Origin: JBJHBP01 sp050485645
Lineage (GTDB): Bacteria > Pseudomonadota > Gammaproteobacteria > Steroidobacterales > Rariloculaceae
Length of the DNA: 64,000 nucleotides
Assembly (NCBI GenBank): GCA_050485645.1
Contig: JBJHBT010000009.1
Location: 62,001 to 126,000 of the forward strand
Reading direction: 5' to 3'
Each line of letters starts with the position of its first letter. Position 1 is the first letter of the stretch. Made by a program: the position numbers and the translations under genes. The notes under the pieces were generated by a model. The model saw only the letters and a program-made list of their open reading frames with translations, had not been told where the DNA came from and did not search any database. This document shows, piece by piece, positions 35,549 through 44,242 of this stretch.

Positions 35549-36338
35549 CGCAGGACTCTTCGCGTGCAGCCCGCCATGCTGCCAGGAACTCCTGTAGATG
35601 GACTTCGTCGGACTGCTCGAGCTTTTCCTCGACCATACGCAGCTCGGCCACATACATGCGACGGTCCAGCATGCCACGCATCAACTGGAACCGCAGGTAC
35701 ACCAGATAGGTGTTGAGCGCGTCGGTTTCGCAGTAGTTACGGATCGCATCGTGCCCGCCTTGCAGCCAGCAGTCCCAGACCTTGTCGCCGCTCATGCCGA
35801 GCTTGCCCGGCAGCCCCAGCAGCTGGGCGGTCTGTTGCAGCGAACTGCGGCCCGACGCCTGGTAACCGGAGAGGACATCCATCAGATCCAGATGCCGCCA
35901 GTGAAAGCGGTTGAGGTAGTTGTTGTAGCGGAATTCGCGATCCGCATCGCCGATTTCCCAGTAGCGGGACGCACTGATGCTGTGGTGCAGTGCGCGATAG
36001 TGCAGCAGAGGCAGATCGAAGCCGGAACCATTCCACGAAACAAGCTCCGGGCTGTAACGTTCGAGGCCATCGTAGAAGCGCTGTATCACTTCCTTCTCGC
36101 TGGAACCCTGTGCATCGAGGCTGAAGATGCGCAGACCATCGCGGCTCCGCAGCACGCACGAAATCACCACGACGCGGTGCTGCGGCAGCGGCAGAAAGGT
36201 GGTCTGCCTCGCCTGCTGCTGCTTGAAGAACATGATCTTGCCTACCGACTCCTGATCAAGATCAGGCACATCGTAGAGTCTGCGCCCCAGCGCGATGTCC
36301 GGGATCGTTTCGATATCAAAGACCAGTGTATTCATCAT
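35538..36338 (-). CDS. Predicted 3'-5' exonuclease, PolB-exonuclease-like
   Basis: A 266-residue DEDD-type nuclease of the PolB exonuclease-like family. Exo I TLVFDIETIPD (Asp8, Glu10), Exo II SWNGSGFDLPLLHYRAL and Exo III IRNYCETDALNTYLVY keep all acidic residues. It may act in DNA repair or RNA trimming; the substrate is unknown. Its ATG overlaps the acpS stop as ATGA, and it overlaps rlmD by 11 bp. Confidence 0.85.
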   Translation of the reverse strand: MMNTLVFDIETIPDIALGRRLYDVPDLDQESVGKIMFFKQQQARQTTFLPLPQHRVVVISCVLRSRDGLRIFSLDAQGSSEKEVIQRFYDGLERYSPELVSWNGSGFDLPLLHYRALHHSISASRYWEIGDADREFRYNNYLNRFHWRHLDLMDVLSGYQASGRSSLQQTAQLLGLPGKLGMSGDKVWDCWLQGGHDAIRNYCETDALNTYLVYLRFQLMRGMLDRRMYVAELRMVEEKLEQSDEVHLQEFLAAWRAAREESCDGG

Positions 36339-36733
36339 CGGGACTCCAGAACCCCTGACCGCATCAGCACGGCAACGGCGACCACGAGACCGGCTTCATC
36401 GGTGAGCGTGAGGTGGCCCTCGCCTATGCCCAGCTGCCGGCACATGGCGCGCCCGCGTTCGGAATAGATGATCTGCGGCTGGCCGAGCCGGTTCGGCACC
36501 GTACCCGCATCACGCACCCACATGCCATTGGCAAAGCCGGTTCCCATCGCCTTGACCACCGCTTCCTTGGCCGCAAAGCGCATTGCCAGAAAGCGCACCG
36601 GCCGTCGGCTGCGCTCAAACAGCTCGCGCTCTTCGTCGAGCAGCAGGCGGTTCACGAAATGCGAGCCAAAACGTTTCCAGGTTCGCTCCACACGCGCCAG
36701 CTGCACGACGTCACTGCCGATACCAAAAATCAT
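36335..36733 (-). CDS. acpS: Holo-[acyl-carrier-protein] synthase AcpS
   Basis: Attaches phosphopantetheine to ACP. The 132-residue protein begins IFGIGSDVVQLARVER (Asp8 binds Mg) and has RFAAKEAVVKAMGTG, the second metal/CoA motif. Length and both motifs are typical. It follows pdxJ by 43 nt, the conserved pdxJ-acpS pair. Confidence 0.96.
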   Translation of the reverse strand: MIFGIGSDVVQLARVERTWKRFGSHFVNRLLLDEERELFERSRRPVRFLAMRFAAKEAVVKAMGTGFANGMWVRDAGTVPNRLGQPQIIYSERGRAMCRQLGIGEGHLTLTDEAGLVVAVAVLMRSGVLESR

Positions 36734-36776
36734 CGCGACGTACTCACACCGCGCAAATCATTCGCAGCGGACGGAT

Positions 36777-37583
36777 TCATGCACGGTTGCCGCGCGCCGC
36801 CGTCATCAGCGACTTCATGGTCGCGACCGCCGCCGCCATACCGTCCATCACGGCGCGCGCGACAATGGCATGACCGATGTTGAGTTCGACAATGCCGGTG
36901 ATCGCCGCCACCGGCATGACATTGTGATAATGCAGACCATGGCCCGCATGCACGGTGAGGCCCAGCTGGCCGGCATAGCCGGCGGCCGCGCGGATGCGCT
37001 CCAGCGCCCGTGCAGCCTGGTTGCGATCCCGCGCATCGGCGTAGGCGCCGGTATGCAGTTCGACCACGGGTACGCCTGCCGCCGCACAGGCATCGAGCTG
37101 CGCCTCGTCCGGGTCCACGAACAGCGATACGCGTATGCCGGCATCGGCAAGCGCCGCGCAGGCTTCCGTGACGCGCTGCTGCTGCGCAACCACGTCGAGG
37201 CCGCCTTCGGTCGTCAGCTCTTCGCGCCGCTCAGGGACCAGACAGCAGTCGGCCGGTCGATGTTGACGGGCGATGGCGATCATGTCGTCGGTAACCGCCA
37301 TTTCCAGATTCACACGCGTCAGCAAGGTCGACTGCATGATCTGCAGATCGCGTTCCTGGATGTGCCGGCGATCCTCGCGCACATGGATCGTGATGCTGTC
37401 GGCGCCGGACTGCTCGGCGATCAGCGCCGCCGTCACCGGGTCGGGATAGCGGGTGCCGCGGGCCTGACGCAGCGTCGCCACATGATCCACGTTGACACCC
37501 AGGGCGATCGGGTTGTCGGCAAGCGACGCATTGCGGGCGCCGTGTCCGGACGCGGCACGCGACAGTGACTTCTCGTCCATCAT
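36777..37583 (-). CDS. pdxJ: Pyridoxine 5'-phosphate synthase PdxJ
   Basis: Condenses 1-deoxyxylulose 5-phosphate with 3-amino-2-oxopropyl phosphate in vitamin B6 synthesis. The 268-residue TIM barrel has LGVNVDHVATLRQARGTRYPDP, ITIHVREDRRHIQ, and the GHGLHYHN loop. About 20 residues precede the usual start (ALGVNVDH), so the N-terminus is longer than the E. coli protein. Its start overlaps the recO stop (ATGA). Confidence 0.96.
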   Translation of the reverse strand: MMDEKSLSRAASGHGARNASLADNPIALGVNVDHVATLRQARGTRYPDPVTAALIAEQSGADSITIHVREDRRHIQERDLQIMQSTLLTRVNLEMAVTDDMIAIARQHRPADCCLVPERREELTTEGGLDVVAQQQRVTEACAALADAGIRVSLFVDPDEAQLDACAAAGVPVVELHTGAYADARDRNQAARALERIRAAAGYAGQLGLTVHAGHGLHYHNVMPVAAITGIVELNIGHAIVARAVMDGMAAAVATMKSLMTAARGNRA

Positions 37584-38314
37584 TCCACCAGCCCTCTGGA
37601 GTAGATGTCCTTCAATACCGTACGGCTCTTCAGCGGCTGCTCTCCAAGGTAGCTGTGCAGCACCTTCGACAGCAGCTTTCTCGCCAGACGCTGCATGTCC
37701 GACCCGCCGAGCCTGCCTTCACGCAGCGCGATCAGCTCGCGCCCCCAATACAGCCCGTCACCGTGAGCGGCGGAGTCGACCTCCACCGGCCCACGCTCCA
37801 GTTCAAACAGATAGCGTCTGTCAGGATGGATGGGCTCGCCGCTGCGAGCATCGTGTTCCAGCTCCAGGCCGTAGCCCAGTGCCGTCAACAGTCGCAGCTC
37901 GAACAGACGCAGCGCGGATGCCAGATGGGCACCGGCTGCGAGCTCGGCAAGGCAGTGACTATAGCAGGAATAGACCTCGCTGTTGGCGTCGCCGCGAGCC
38001 GTCAGCCGCAGCAGCAACTCGTTGATGTAAAAGCCTGCGAGCAACGCGTCACCCTGCAGCGCCGGCGCATGGCCGGACGCTTCCACATCACTGAGGCTGC
38101 CCAGTTCGCCGCGACGTGTCCACGACACACGGACAGGCATGAAAGGCTGCAGCAGCGCCCTGCGCCCCGGCTTCGGCCGCCGCGAACCGCGGGCCACCAG
38201 GGTGATGCGCCCGTAGTCGGCAGTAATCAGATCGATCAGCTGACTGGTATTACGAAAAGGTCGCTGGTGCAGCACAAATGCCGCCGTGAAGCCCGTTTTT
38301 TCGACTTCACTCAT
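37580..38314 (-). CDS. recO: DNA repair protein RecO
   Basis: Mediator that with RecR loads RecA on SSB-coated DNA. From ATG 38314 it is 244 residues: an OB fold at the N-terminus (AAFVLHQRPFRNTSQLIDLIT, GRITLVARGSRRPK) and a helical C-terminal domain with family lengths. AGGGA lies 9 nt upstream of this ATG; ATG 38323 is too close to it. The open frame extends into era without family match. It lies 28 nt downstream of era. Confidence 0.92.
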   Translation of the reverse strand: MSEVEKTGFTAAFVLHQRPFRNTSQLIDLITADYGRITLVARGSRRPKPGRRALLQPFMPVRVSWTRRGELGSLSDVEASGHAPALQGDALLAGFYINELLLRLTARGDANSEVYSCYSHCLAELAAGAHLASALRLFELRLLTALGYGLELEHDARSGEPIHPDRRYLFELERGPVEVDSAAHGDGLYWGRELIALREGRLGGSDMQRLARKLLSKVLHSYLGEQPLKSRTVLKDIYSRGLVE

Positions 38315-38342
38315 CGAGCACATTCCCTGACAGGCTCGAGAC

Positions 38343-39245
38343 TCAGAACTGCCCGTATCCCAGGCGCTGCAGTTCCCGCTCACTATCGGACCAGTGTTCG
38401 CGAACCTTGACCCACATCGCCAGGTGCACGCGGCCACCCAGCAGCGCCATGATCTCCAGTCGTGCCGCGGAACCGACATCCTTCAGTACCCGACCGCTCT
38501 TGCCGATCACGATCGGCTTCTGGCTTTCACGTTCCACATGGATCAGCGCGTGTACCAGCCACTGCCCATCATCGTTGCGACCCAGGTGTTCGATCTCCAC
38601 GGTGAGACCATAGGGAAGCTCCTCATGCAGCACCTGCATCAACTTTTCGCGCACGATTTCGGCGGCACGGAAGCGCACATCCCGGTCGGTGACGAAATCG
38701 CGCGGAAACAGCACCGGACCACGCGGCAGGCGCTGGAAGATTTCCGTCACCAGCGCCTCGACATTGTTTCCGGACAGCGCCGACAGCGGCACGTAAGCGG
38801 CGAAGTCGTAATCGGCGGCGAGCTTATCGAGCGTCGGCAGCAGCGCCTGACGGCTGGCCAGGCGATCGATTTTGTTGAGAACCAGAATGCAGCGCGTATC
38901 GCGATCGCGCAGTTCTTCGATCAGCTGCCTGTCTTCCGGTTTGAGCCCCCGCGCATCGACCACCAGCAGCACCAGATCGGCTTCCGACACCGCCTGACTC
39001 AGGGCGCGTGCCATCAGCCTGTGCAACGCCCGCTCGCTACGCCGGGCATGGCCGGGCGTGTCGATGAAGATGGCCTGATCCTCGTCGCGATTCAGGACGC
39101 CGAGAATCCGGTGCCGCGTGGTATGCGGCTTGTCGGTAATGATGCTGATCTTCTGCCCGACCAGTGCGTTGAGCAGTGTCGACTTGCCGACATTCGGCCG
39201 TCCGATGATCGCCACGTAACCGCAGCGGGCTTCTGTGTTATTCAT
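38343..39245 (-). CDS. era: GTPase Era
   Basis: Ribosome-assembly GTPase that binds 16S rRNA near its 3' end. The 300-residue protein has G1 IGRPNVGKSTLLNAL, G3 IDTPGHARRS, G4 VLNKIDRL and a C-terminal KH domain around IGKSGRVLKDVGSAARLEI. It overlaps rnc by 8 bp, the widespread rnc-era coupling. Confidence 0.98.
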   Translation of the reverse strand: MNNTEARCGYVAIIGRPNVGKSTLLNALVGQKISIITDKPHTTRHRILGVLNRDEDQAIFIDTPGHARRSERALHRLMARALSQAVSEADLVLLVVDARGLKPEDRQLIEELRDRDTRCILVLNKIDRLASRQALLPTLDKLAADYDFAAYVPLSALSGNNVEALVTEIFQRLPRGPVLFPRDFVTDRDVRFRAAEIVREKLMQVLHEELPYGLTVEIEHLGRNDDGQWLVHALIHVERESQKPIVIGKSGRVLKDVGSAARLEIMALLGGRVHLAMWVKVREHWSDSERELQRLGYGQF

Positions 39246-39960
39246 GACCTGTCAGTTCCACCAGCATCGACTCCGCCGCCGCCTGCTCGGCGCGACGCCG
39301 GCTGCGCCCCCGGCCTTCCGCCCGCTGTCGCGTGTCGGATACTTCGCAACTCACGATGAACAGCTGTTCATGGTCGCGCCCCTGCACGCTGTCGACGCGA
39401 TATACCGGCAGTTTCAGCGAGCGCGCCTGCAGCCACTCCTGAAGACGGGTCTTGGGGTCTTTCAGCGATGCGGAGTCCGGAAGGCAGGACATGCGGTCGG
39501 CAAACAGGCGCTCCAGCAGCCGGTCGGCGGCATCATGACCGCCATCGAGCAGCACGGCGCCGATCAGCGCTTCCAGGCAGTCAGCCTGGGCCGCCTCCCG
39601 ACCCGCGCCACCGGAACGTACTTCGCCGGCGCCAAGAATAAGGTGTGAGTCCACGTCGAGTTCCCGGGCGATTTCCGCCAGTGTGTCGCGCCTGACCAAT
39701 GCGGCGCGCAGGCGGCTCAGATCACCCTCGTTGGCGCTCGGGTGCAGTTCATACAGTCGCCGGGCGACATACAGACTGAGGAAGGCGTCGCCCAGAAATT
39801 CCAGGCGCTCGTTGTTCCGCCCGGAAGCGCTGCGGTGGGTCAGCGCAGTCTCAAGCAGCCCGGGATCGGTGAATGAATAGTCGAGACGAGCCGCCGCCCA
39901 CTGTTCGCGGACCGCTAGCGTCTTATTTCCACCTGCTTGTCGAATGCGACCAACAGCCAA
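39238..39960 (-). CDS. rnc: Ribonuclease III
   Basis: Double-strand-specific RNase that processes rRNA precursors and regulatory duplexes. The 240-residue protein has the signature NNERLEFLGDAFL (Glu51, Glu54, Asp58), Asp127/Glu130 (DCLEALIGAVLLDGG) and a C-terminal dsRNA-binding domain ending GRSRRRAEQAAAESMLVEL. The only usable start (39960) lies 46 bp inside the upstream DUF4845 gene, giving an N-terminus about 13 residues longer than E. coli. Confidence 0.97.
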   Translation of the reverse strand: MAVGRIRQAGGNKTLAVREQWAAARLDYSFTDPGLLETALTHRSASGRNNERLEFLGDAFLSLYVARRLYELHPSANEGDLSRLRAALVRRDTLAEIARELDVDSHLILGAGEVRSGGAGREAAQADCLEALIGAVLLDGGHDAADRLLERLFADRMSCLPDSASLKDPKTRLQEWLQARSLKLPVYRVDSVQGRDHEQLFIVSCEVSDTRQRAEGRGRSRRRAEQAAAESMLVELTGHE

Positions 39961-40298
39961 ACGTCTGCAACATAGTGGGTGCGATGCTCGTATTGTATAC
40001 GCACCTCGTAGCCGTTTCTGACCTGATTGATGGAAACGTTGTCCGGCGAGAGGCGGACATCTTCGATCTCGAAGCGCCGCGATATCGCATTGCGTATCGC
40101 GCCGGCGGTGGTGCCGGTGCCATCGAGGTCAGACTGGACGTCGTCCAGCACCCGCGACAGCTTGTAGTTCTGAAGGTAGAGCGGAAAGACCTTGATCACG
40201 GCCAGGCCCACGACCCCGAAAAGCGCCGCCAGTATCAGGAATCCCAGCGCGGTAATGCCTGCCTGCCGGCGCGGACCATGGATGCGCGGTATGTTCAT
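39915..40298 (-). CDS. DUF4845 single-span membrane protein
   Basis: A 127-residue protein of the DUF4845 family, usually found between lepB and rnc in beta/gammaproteobacteria. One N-terminal membrane helix (GITALGFLILAALFGVVGLAVIKVFPLYL), then a periplasmic part with VRNGYEVRIQYEHR. Function unknown; the context suggests a link with signal peptidase or membrane biogenesis. ATG 40298 has GGGACGG upstream; a GTG at 40325 is an alternative. Confidence 0.85.
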   Translation of the reverse strand: MNIPRIHGPRRQAGITALGFLILAALFGVVGLAVIKVFPLYLQNYKLSRVLDDVQSDLDGTGTTAGAIRNAISRRFEIEDVRLSPDNVSINQVRNGYEVRIQYEHRTHYVADVWLLVAFDKQVEIRR

Positions 40299-40326
40299 GT
40301 GCCGTCCCGTATCAAGTTGATTCACG

Positions 40327-41103
40327 TCAGTGAATACTTCTGCCGATCCGTTCCCAGCGCGGCCCGCCTTCCGATGGACTGCGCCAGTTCATCCAGACCC
40401 TGACAGCCCTGCCGACCAGCAGATCCTCGGGCACGAAGCCTACCTCCGGAAAACGGCTGTCCTGGCTCTGGTCGCGATTGTCACCCATCATGAAGTAGTG
40501 TCCCTCGGGCACCCGATACGTTCCACCAGCACTGAGGCGTCCCCGGGTCAGGAGCAGCGAGTGCTCCCGTTCACCCAGAATCTCGCGCGCCAGCTGGCCG
40601 GAAGGGTCGTCCTTGTAGTTGCCGGCCAGTTCCATGAAGACCGGTTCTCCATTGATGGTCAATCGCTTGCTGCCCTGATCGTAGTTGACCACGTCCCCGG
40701 GCAATCCCACCACACGCTTGATGTAGTTGATGCTCGGGTCCGACGGCAGCCTGAAAACCACCACATCGCCGTGTACCGGATCTCCCGTTTCCAGGAACCT
40801 GCTATTTAGAACTGGCCAGCGCAGCCCGTAAGCGAACTTGTTCACAAAAATGAAGTCGCCTTCCAGCAGCGTGGGCATCATGGATCCGGACGGAATACGG
40901 AAGGGTTCGAACAGAAACGAGCGAAGCACGAGTACGAGGAGCAGAATCGGGAAGAATGACTTTGCGTACTCGACGATGACGGGTTCGCGATAGCCGCCGC
41001 TCCCGGCACGCGCCAGCCGTGCACGGCGCAGCAGCAATGAATCAAGTGCCCAGATGACACCTGTGACAAGGGTCGCGATAACGAGAATCAGCGCAAAGTC
41101 CAA
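40327..41103 (-). CDS. lepB: Signal peptidase I LepB
   Basis: Cleaves signal peptides of exported proteins at the inner membrane. The 258-residue protein has two N-terminal membrane helices, nucleophile Ser74 (RIPSGSMMPTL) and general base Lys129 (INYIKRVVGLPGD), then MGDNRDQSQDSR. In most relatives lepA precedes lepB; here a glutaredoxin-like gene does, 39 nt away. Confidence 0.97.
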   Translation of the reverse strand: MDFALILVIATLVTGVIWALDSLLLRRARLARAGSGGYREPVIVEYAKSFFPILLLVLVLRSFLFEPFRIPSGSMMPTLLEGDFIFVNKFAYGLRWPVLNSRFLETGDPVHGDVVVFRLPSDPSINYIKRVVGLPGDVVNYDQGSKRLTINGEPVFMELAGNYKDDPSGQLAREILGEREHSLLLTRGRLSAGGTYRVPEGHYFMMGDNRDQSQDSRFPEVGFVPEDLLVGRAVRVWMNWRSPSEGGPRWERIGRSIH

Positions 41104-41142
41104 TGCAATATCCTGCTAAATCCGGTAGCGGTGGGCAGTATA

Positions 41143-41385
41143 TTAGAGATTGGCGCGGAGAAACGCCTGAACACGCTCCCGCTCCAGCGGATATCCCGAC
41201 AGCTCGGTGCCGTCGGCGGCGGCCAGCACCGGGATTTTAAGGCTGTAGCGACGCTCCAACCCGATGTCGTCGGTGATGTCGACCAGGGCAACGGTGTCTT
41301 CGACACCCAGCAGCGGACGTACCTCGTCCAGCAGCAGCTCGCAGAGGTGACACCCGGGCCGACTGTAGAGCAGCAGCCGGGTCAC
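41143..41385 (-). CDS. Glutaredoxin-like protein (DUF836 family)
   Basis: An 80-residue thioredoxin-fold protein with TRLLLYSRPGCHLCELLLDEV; the CHLC pair is a CxxC redox motif. YSLKIPVLAA holds the cis-proline. The start is GTG 41385, overlapping the rseC stop as GTGA. This small protein sits between the rse genes and lepB in several gammaproteobacteria; its role is unknown. Confidence 0.82.
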   Translation of the reverse strand: MTRLLLYSRPGCHLCELLLDEVRPLLGVEDTVALVDITDDIGLERRYSLKIPVLAAADGTELSGYPLERERVQAFLRANL

Positions 41386-41849
41386 AGACGTCCCACCAGC
41401 CTCAGCTGTCCGACCGTCGACACCTCCGCCCGGCATCTGGCCGGACGCAGCGCGGCGATGACAGCCGCGGCACCAGTGACGGCGCCGACCAGAACGGCCA
41501 GGTCCGACCATGCGCCCAGCCAGCCACCGACAATTGCGCCGGCCAGAAGACCGGCCATCGGGCCGCCATAGAGCAGCGCGGCGCCCGCCAGCACGCGGTC
41601 GGCGGGAAGCGTAATGTTCACGGCATCACCCGCCGCCAATGCGCCGGACAGGGCCGGATCGACATGCCTGACGGCGATCGTGGTAACGGCCGGCATGCGA
41701 CGCCAGGTGCAGGCGCCTTCACAGCCGCGGCAACCGGCGCCAGCGCTCAGTTCGACGTCCACCGTACCGTCACCATGCACCTGCCGCACGATCGCGGCAC
41801 TTGTCATGCAGGCGGAAGTCGTGGAGCTGGACGTGTCCATGGATGGCAA
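41382..41849 (-). CDS. rseC: RseC/MucC family sigma-E regulator
   Basis: A 155-residue inner-membrane protein with an N-terminal Cys-rich segment (GCRGCEGACTW) and two helices (AALLYGGPMAGLLAGAIVGGWLG; DLAVLVGAVTGAAAVIAAL). RseC modulates sigma-E and is related to SoxR-reducing system proteins. An ATG at 41840 or 41807 (MTSAAIVRQV) could be the true start; the latter matches the typical family N-terminus. It follows rseB by about 41 nt. Confidence 0.87.
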   Translation of the reverse strand: MPSMDTSSSTTSACMTSAAIVRQVHGDGTVDVELSAGAGCRGCEGACTWRRMPAVTTIAVRHVDPALSGALAAGDAVNITLPADRVLAGAALLYGGPMAGLLAGAIVGGWLGAWSDLAVLVGAVTGAAAVIAALRPARCRAEVSTVGQLRLVGRL

Positions 41850-41890
41850 CCCTGATGGCGGCTACGAGCGGCACCCGCTGGGGGGCGCGC

Positions 41891-42853
41891 TCAACGCAGC
41901 GACAGCGAAGTGGCGATGCCGCGAACCGTCTGACGCGGCACTTCACCAACCGCCGTCACGCGACGCCCTTCGACATTGAGCGAGAACGCATTCGTGCTGC
42001 CGACGGTGGAAAATCCTTCGGCAACCTGGGTGGCGTTGTTCGGATCCTCGACAAAGACAGACACCGTCGCCAGGCCATCGGAATAGACGAGGTGCAGAAC
42101 CGGGAAGTCGGCGCCGGCCAGGAGACTGCGCTGCGACACCGCCAGGTAGAACCCGTCCGGCACGTCCGTGGCAACCCAGCTTTCGCCGACGTAGCCCGAG
42201 TCGGTCGGGTCGGCGGCGCGGAACCAGGTATACCCTTCCGTGTTTGCCGAAGGCCTGAGCGCCGAATCAGGCACGGAATCCAGCATCTGCAGATTGGTGA
42301 ACAGGATCTGCTCGAGGATCTGATCGTTTTCATCGCGAATCTGCGATTTCAGCGGCATCGCCGTTTCCATGTCCAGCCACAGCAGGTAACCGTAGCGGTA
42401 GCCATCGCGCGGTTTGATGCCGATCACCTGCGCGCTGCGCTTCGCCACACGCGCGGTGCTGTACATGGTCAGTTCGTAGTAAGGATCGAAGTTGCCGGAG
42501 AATACAGGCATCGTGGACAGGATCGAGCCGCTGCCGGAACGCTGCTTGAGCAGCACCACCCTGCGGTCGGGCAGGATACTCCGCACCTCGTCGCCGTGAC
42601 GGATGATCTCGCGACCGGCGCCATCCAGTGACACGATGCGTTCACTGATCTGCCCGCCCTCGTTGCGATGCACGATGTGCAGGCTCTCGGCGTTGCCGCC
42701 CTGTACATGTACGAACGTACCTTCGTAGTTGAGCTCCTCAACCGCCTGATACATCCGCTCCAGCCAGGTGCGTGCCTCACCGGCCCACGCGTCGGCGATT
42801 ATCAGCGCCAGCACGAGTGACGCGATCTGTCTGATGAGCTTCCCCCGCAACAA
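41891..42853 (-). CDS. rseB: RseB/MucB periplasmic sigma-E regulator
   Basis: Binds the periplasmic part of the anti-sigma factor and senses lipoprotein or LPS signals. The 320-residue protein has a signal peptide (SLVLALIIADAWA), the LolA-like domain with LNYEGTFVHVQGGNAESLHIVHR and a C-terminal domain with GATSVFVE-type strands (LATVSVFVEDPN). It starts 3 nt after rseA. Confidence 0.94.
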   Translation of the reverse strand: MLRGKLIRQIASLVLALIIADAWAGEARTWLERMYQAVEELNYEGTFVHVQGGNAESLHIVHRNEGGQISERIVSLDGAGREIIRHGDEVRSILPDRRVVLLKQRSGSGSILSTMPVFSGNFDPYYELTMYSTARVAKRSAQVIGIKPRDGYRYGYLLWLDMETAMPLKSQIRDENDQILEQILFTNLQMLDSVPDSALRPSANTEGYTWFRAADPTDSGYVGESWVATDVPDGFYLAVSQRSLLAGADFPVLHLVYSDGLATVSVFVEDPNNATQVAEGFSTVGSTNAFSLNVEGRRVTAVGEVPRQTVRGIATSLSLR

Positions 42854-42856
42854 TGC

Positions 42857-43483
42857 TCAGTCCAGCGCCTGTTCGGCAACGGCGCTGGCCTCCTCGGCAA
42901 TATCCGGCGCGACGGCGCGCTGCGGATTCTCGCGCGCGCCAACCACATTGGAATGCACCGTGGTGCGACTCAGGTGTGACGCGTACTCGCCATGGTGCAT
43001 CAGGTAGTTCGTCAGGCGGATGGGTGGCACCACAACATTGCGCTGGTCGACAAACTCGCGCGGCACTACATAGCCGGGCACGTCCTGTTGCGCCTGAGCG
43101 GCCTGCAAAGCTTCCGCATCGGCATCCACGCCGTTGATCGAGCGCAGTACGAATATGCCAACCAGCGCGGCCGACGCGGCGATTCCGAATCCGACGGCCG
43201 GCCTGAACGCCCGCGTCCGCCATCCGGGCACCGCCGCCGGACGGCTCTGCCGGGGCGCGGCGCCATCCAGCGCATCGCTGATACGCCGACGCAGCACGTT
43301 CGGGTCGGGCCGCAGCATTTCGCCACGCAACGCCGAGCCGATGGTTGCGTAGCGCAACATCATATTCCGGGCTTCCGGATCATGCTCCAGGCGTCGCACC
43401 AGAAATGCGCACTCTTCCGCGGAGAGCTCGTCGTCCCAGAAGGCGGACATCTGATCGTGAATCTGTTGTGTCATGGTTGTCAT
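42857..43483 (-). CDS. rseA: Anti-sigma-E factor RseA/MucA
   Basis: Membrane anti-sigma factor, 208 residues. N-terminal cytoplasmic domain (QMSAFWDDELSAEECAFLVRRLEHD) is the sigma-binding RseA_N pattern; one membrane helix is near residues 97-114 (VGFGIAASAALVGIFVL). The periplasmic tail contains PPIRLTNYLMHHGEYASH, close to the MucA C-terminal region that binds MucB. Start overlaps rpoE stop as ATGA. Confidence 0.94.
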   Translation of the reverse strand: MTTMTQQIHDQMSAFWDDELSAEECAFLVRRLEHDPEARNMMLRYATIGSALRGEMLRPDPNVLRRRISDALDGAAPRQSRPAAVPGWRTRAFRPAVGFGIAASAALVGIFVLRSINGVDADAEALQAAQAQQDVPGYVVPREFVDQRNVVVPPIRLTNYLMHHGEYASHLSRTTVHSNVVGARENPQRAVAPDIAEEASAVAEQALD

Positions 43484-44103
43484 TGCAGCAGTGGACCGAT
43501 TCGTTTATCGATTGCCTCGCGCGCACGAAAAATGCGTGAGCGCACGGTTCCAACGGGGCATTCCATCGCCTGGGCGATTTCCTCATAGCTCATGCCTTCA
43601 ATCTCCCGCAGCAGGATGGCGGTACGCAGATCTTCCGGCAGTTCCCCGATCGCCCTGTTGACCGTGTCACGTATCTCATCCGACAGGGCCAGATGTTCCG
43701 GGGTATCCATCTCCTTGAGGCGGCCGAGCACTTCGAACTGCTCCGGATCCTGAAGGTCGAGATCGAAGCTTACCGGTCTGCGGCCGGCCGAAACCAGGTG
43801 ATTCTTCGCAGTATTGATCGCGATACGGTACAGCCACGTATAAAACGCGCTGTCGCCGCGAAATGACGGCGCCGCCCTGTAGGCCTTGAGAAAAGCTTCC
43901 TGTGCCACGTCCAGTGCCTCGGAGGGGTCGCGAACGTATCGCATGATCAGCTTCAGGATCTTGTGCTGATACTTGATAACCAACAGATCGAAAGCCGACC
44001 TGTCGCCCTGTTGAACGCGCTTGATCAGGGCCAGATCCGAGGGCTTGTTATCGCCCTTGGCAGTCACCGCCGGTCCTGTCACGCGCTTCTCGATAGACCC
44101 CAT
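43480..44103 (-). CDS. rpoE: Extracytoplasmic sigma factor RpoE/AlgU
   Basis: ECF sigma factor for envelope stress. The coding frame is 207 residues from ATG 44103, with region 2 DLLVIKYQHKILKLIMRYV and DVAQEAFLKAYR and region 4 YEEIAQAMECPVGTVRSRIFRAREAI. About 20 residues precede the family-typical start. A sigma-E-type promoter overlaps the ATG, and GTG 44067 has AGGA 6 nt upstream, so translation may really begin there (195 residues). It heads rpoE-rseA-rseB-rseC. Confidence 0.95.
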   Translation of the reverse strand: MGSIEKRVTGPAVTAKGDNKPSDLALIKRVQQGDRSAFDLLVIKYQHKILKLIMRYVRDPSEALDVAQEAFLKAYRAAPSFRGDSAFYTWLYRIAINTAKNHLVSAGRRPVSFDLDLQDPEQFEVLGRLKEMDTPEHLALSDEIRDTVNRAIGELPEDLRTAILLREIEGMSYEEIAQAMECPVGTVRSRIFRAREAIDKRIGPLLQ

Positions 44104-44120
44104 AACACACCAAAAAGTTC
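44093..44120 (-). promoter_or_regulatory. Candidate sigma-E autoregulatory promoter of rpoE
   Basis: On the minus strand GAACTT (44115-44120) is followed after 17 nt by TCTAT (44093-44097), fitting the sigma-E pattern GAACTT-N16/17-TCTRA. Many rpoE genes are self-activated through such a site. It overlaps the ATG at 44103, so a transcript from here would need the GTG at 44067. The 139-bp spacer up to ygfX (44104-44242) shows no other signal. Confidence 0.6.
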
Positions 44121-44242
44121 GCTCCTCTCTCGGATCCGTCCGTCTGGCCGGCGGTACTGTACTACAGAGCGTGACGGCTCACCCGGCTGGTCACCACAAG
44201 GTTAACCGGCAGCGGCTGGATCGGCAAACCTCCTGAACCGCT

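Noticed and set aside
33689..35716. 675-codon plus-strand open frame
   Set aside because: Antisense shadow of the CYTH gene and rlmD; composition biased and no domain recognised.
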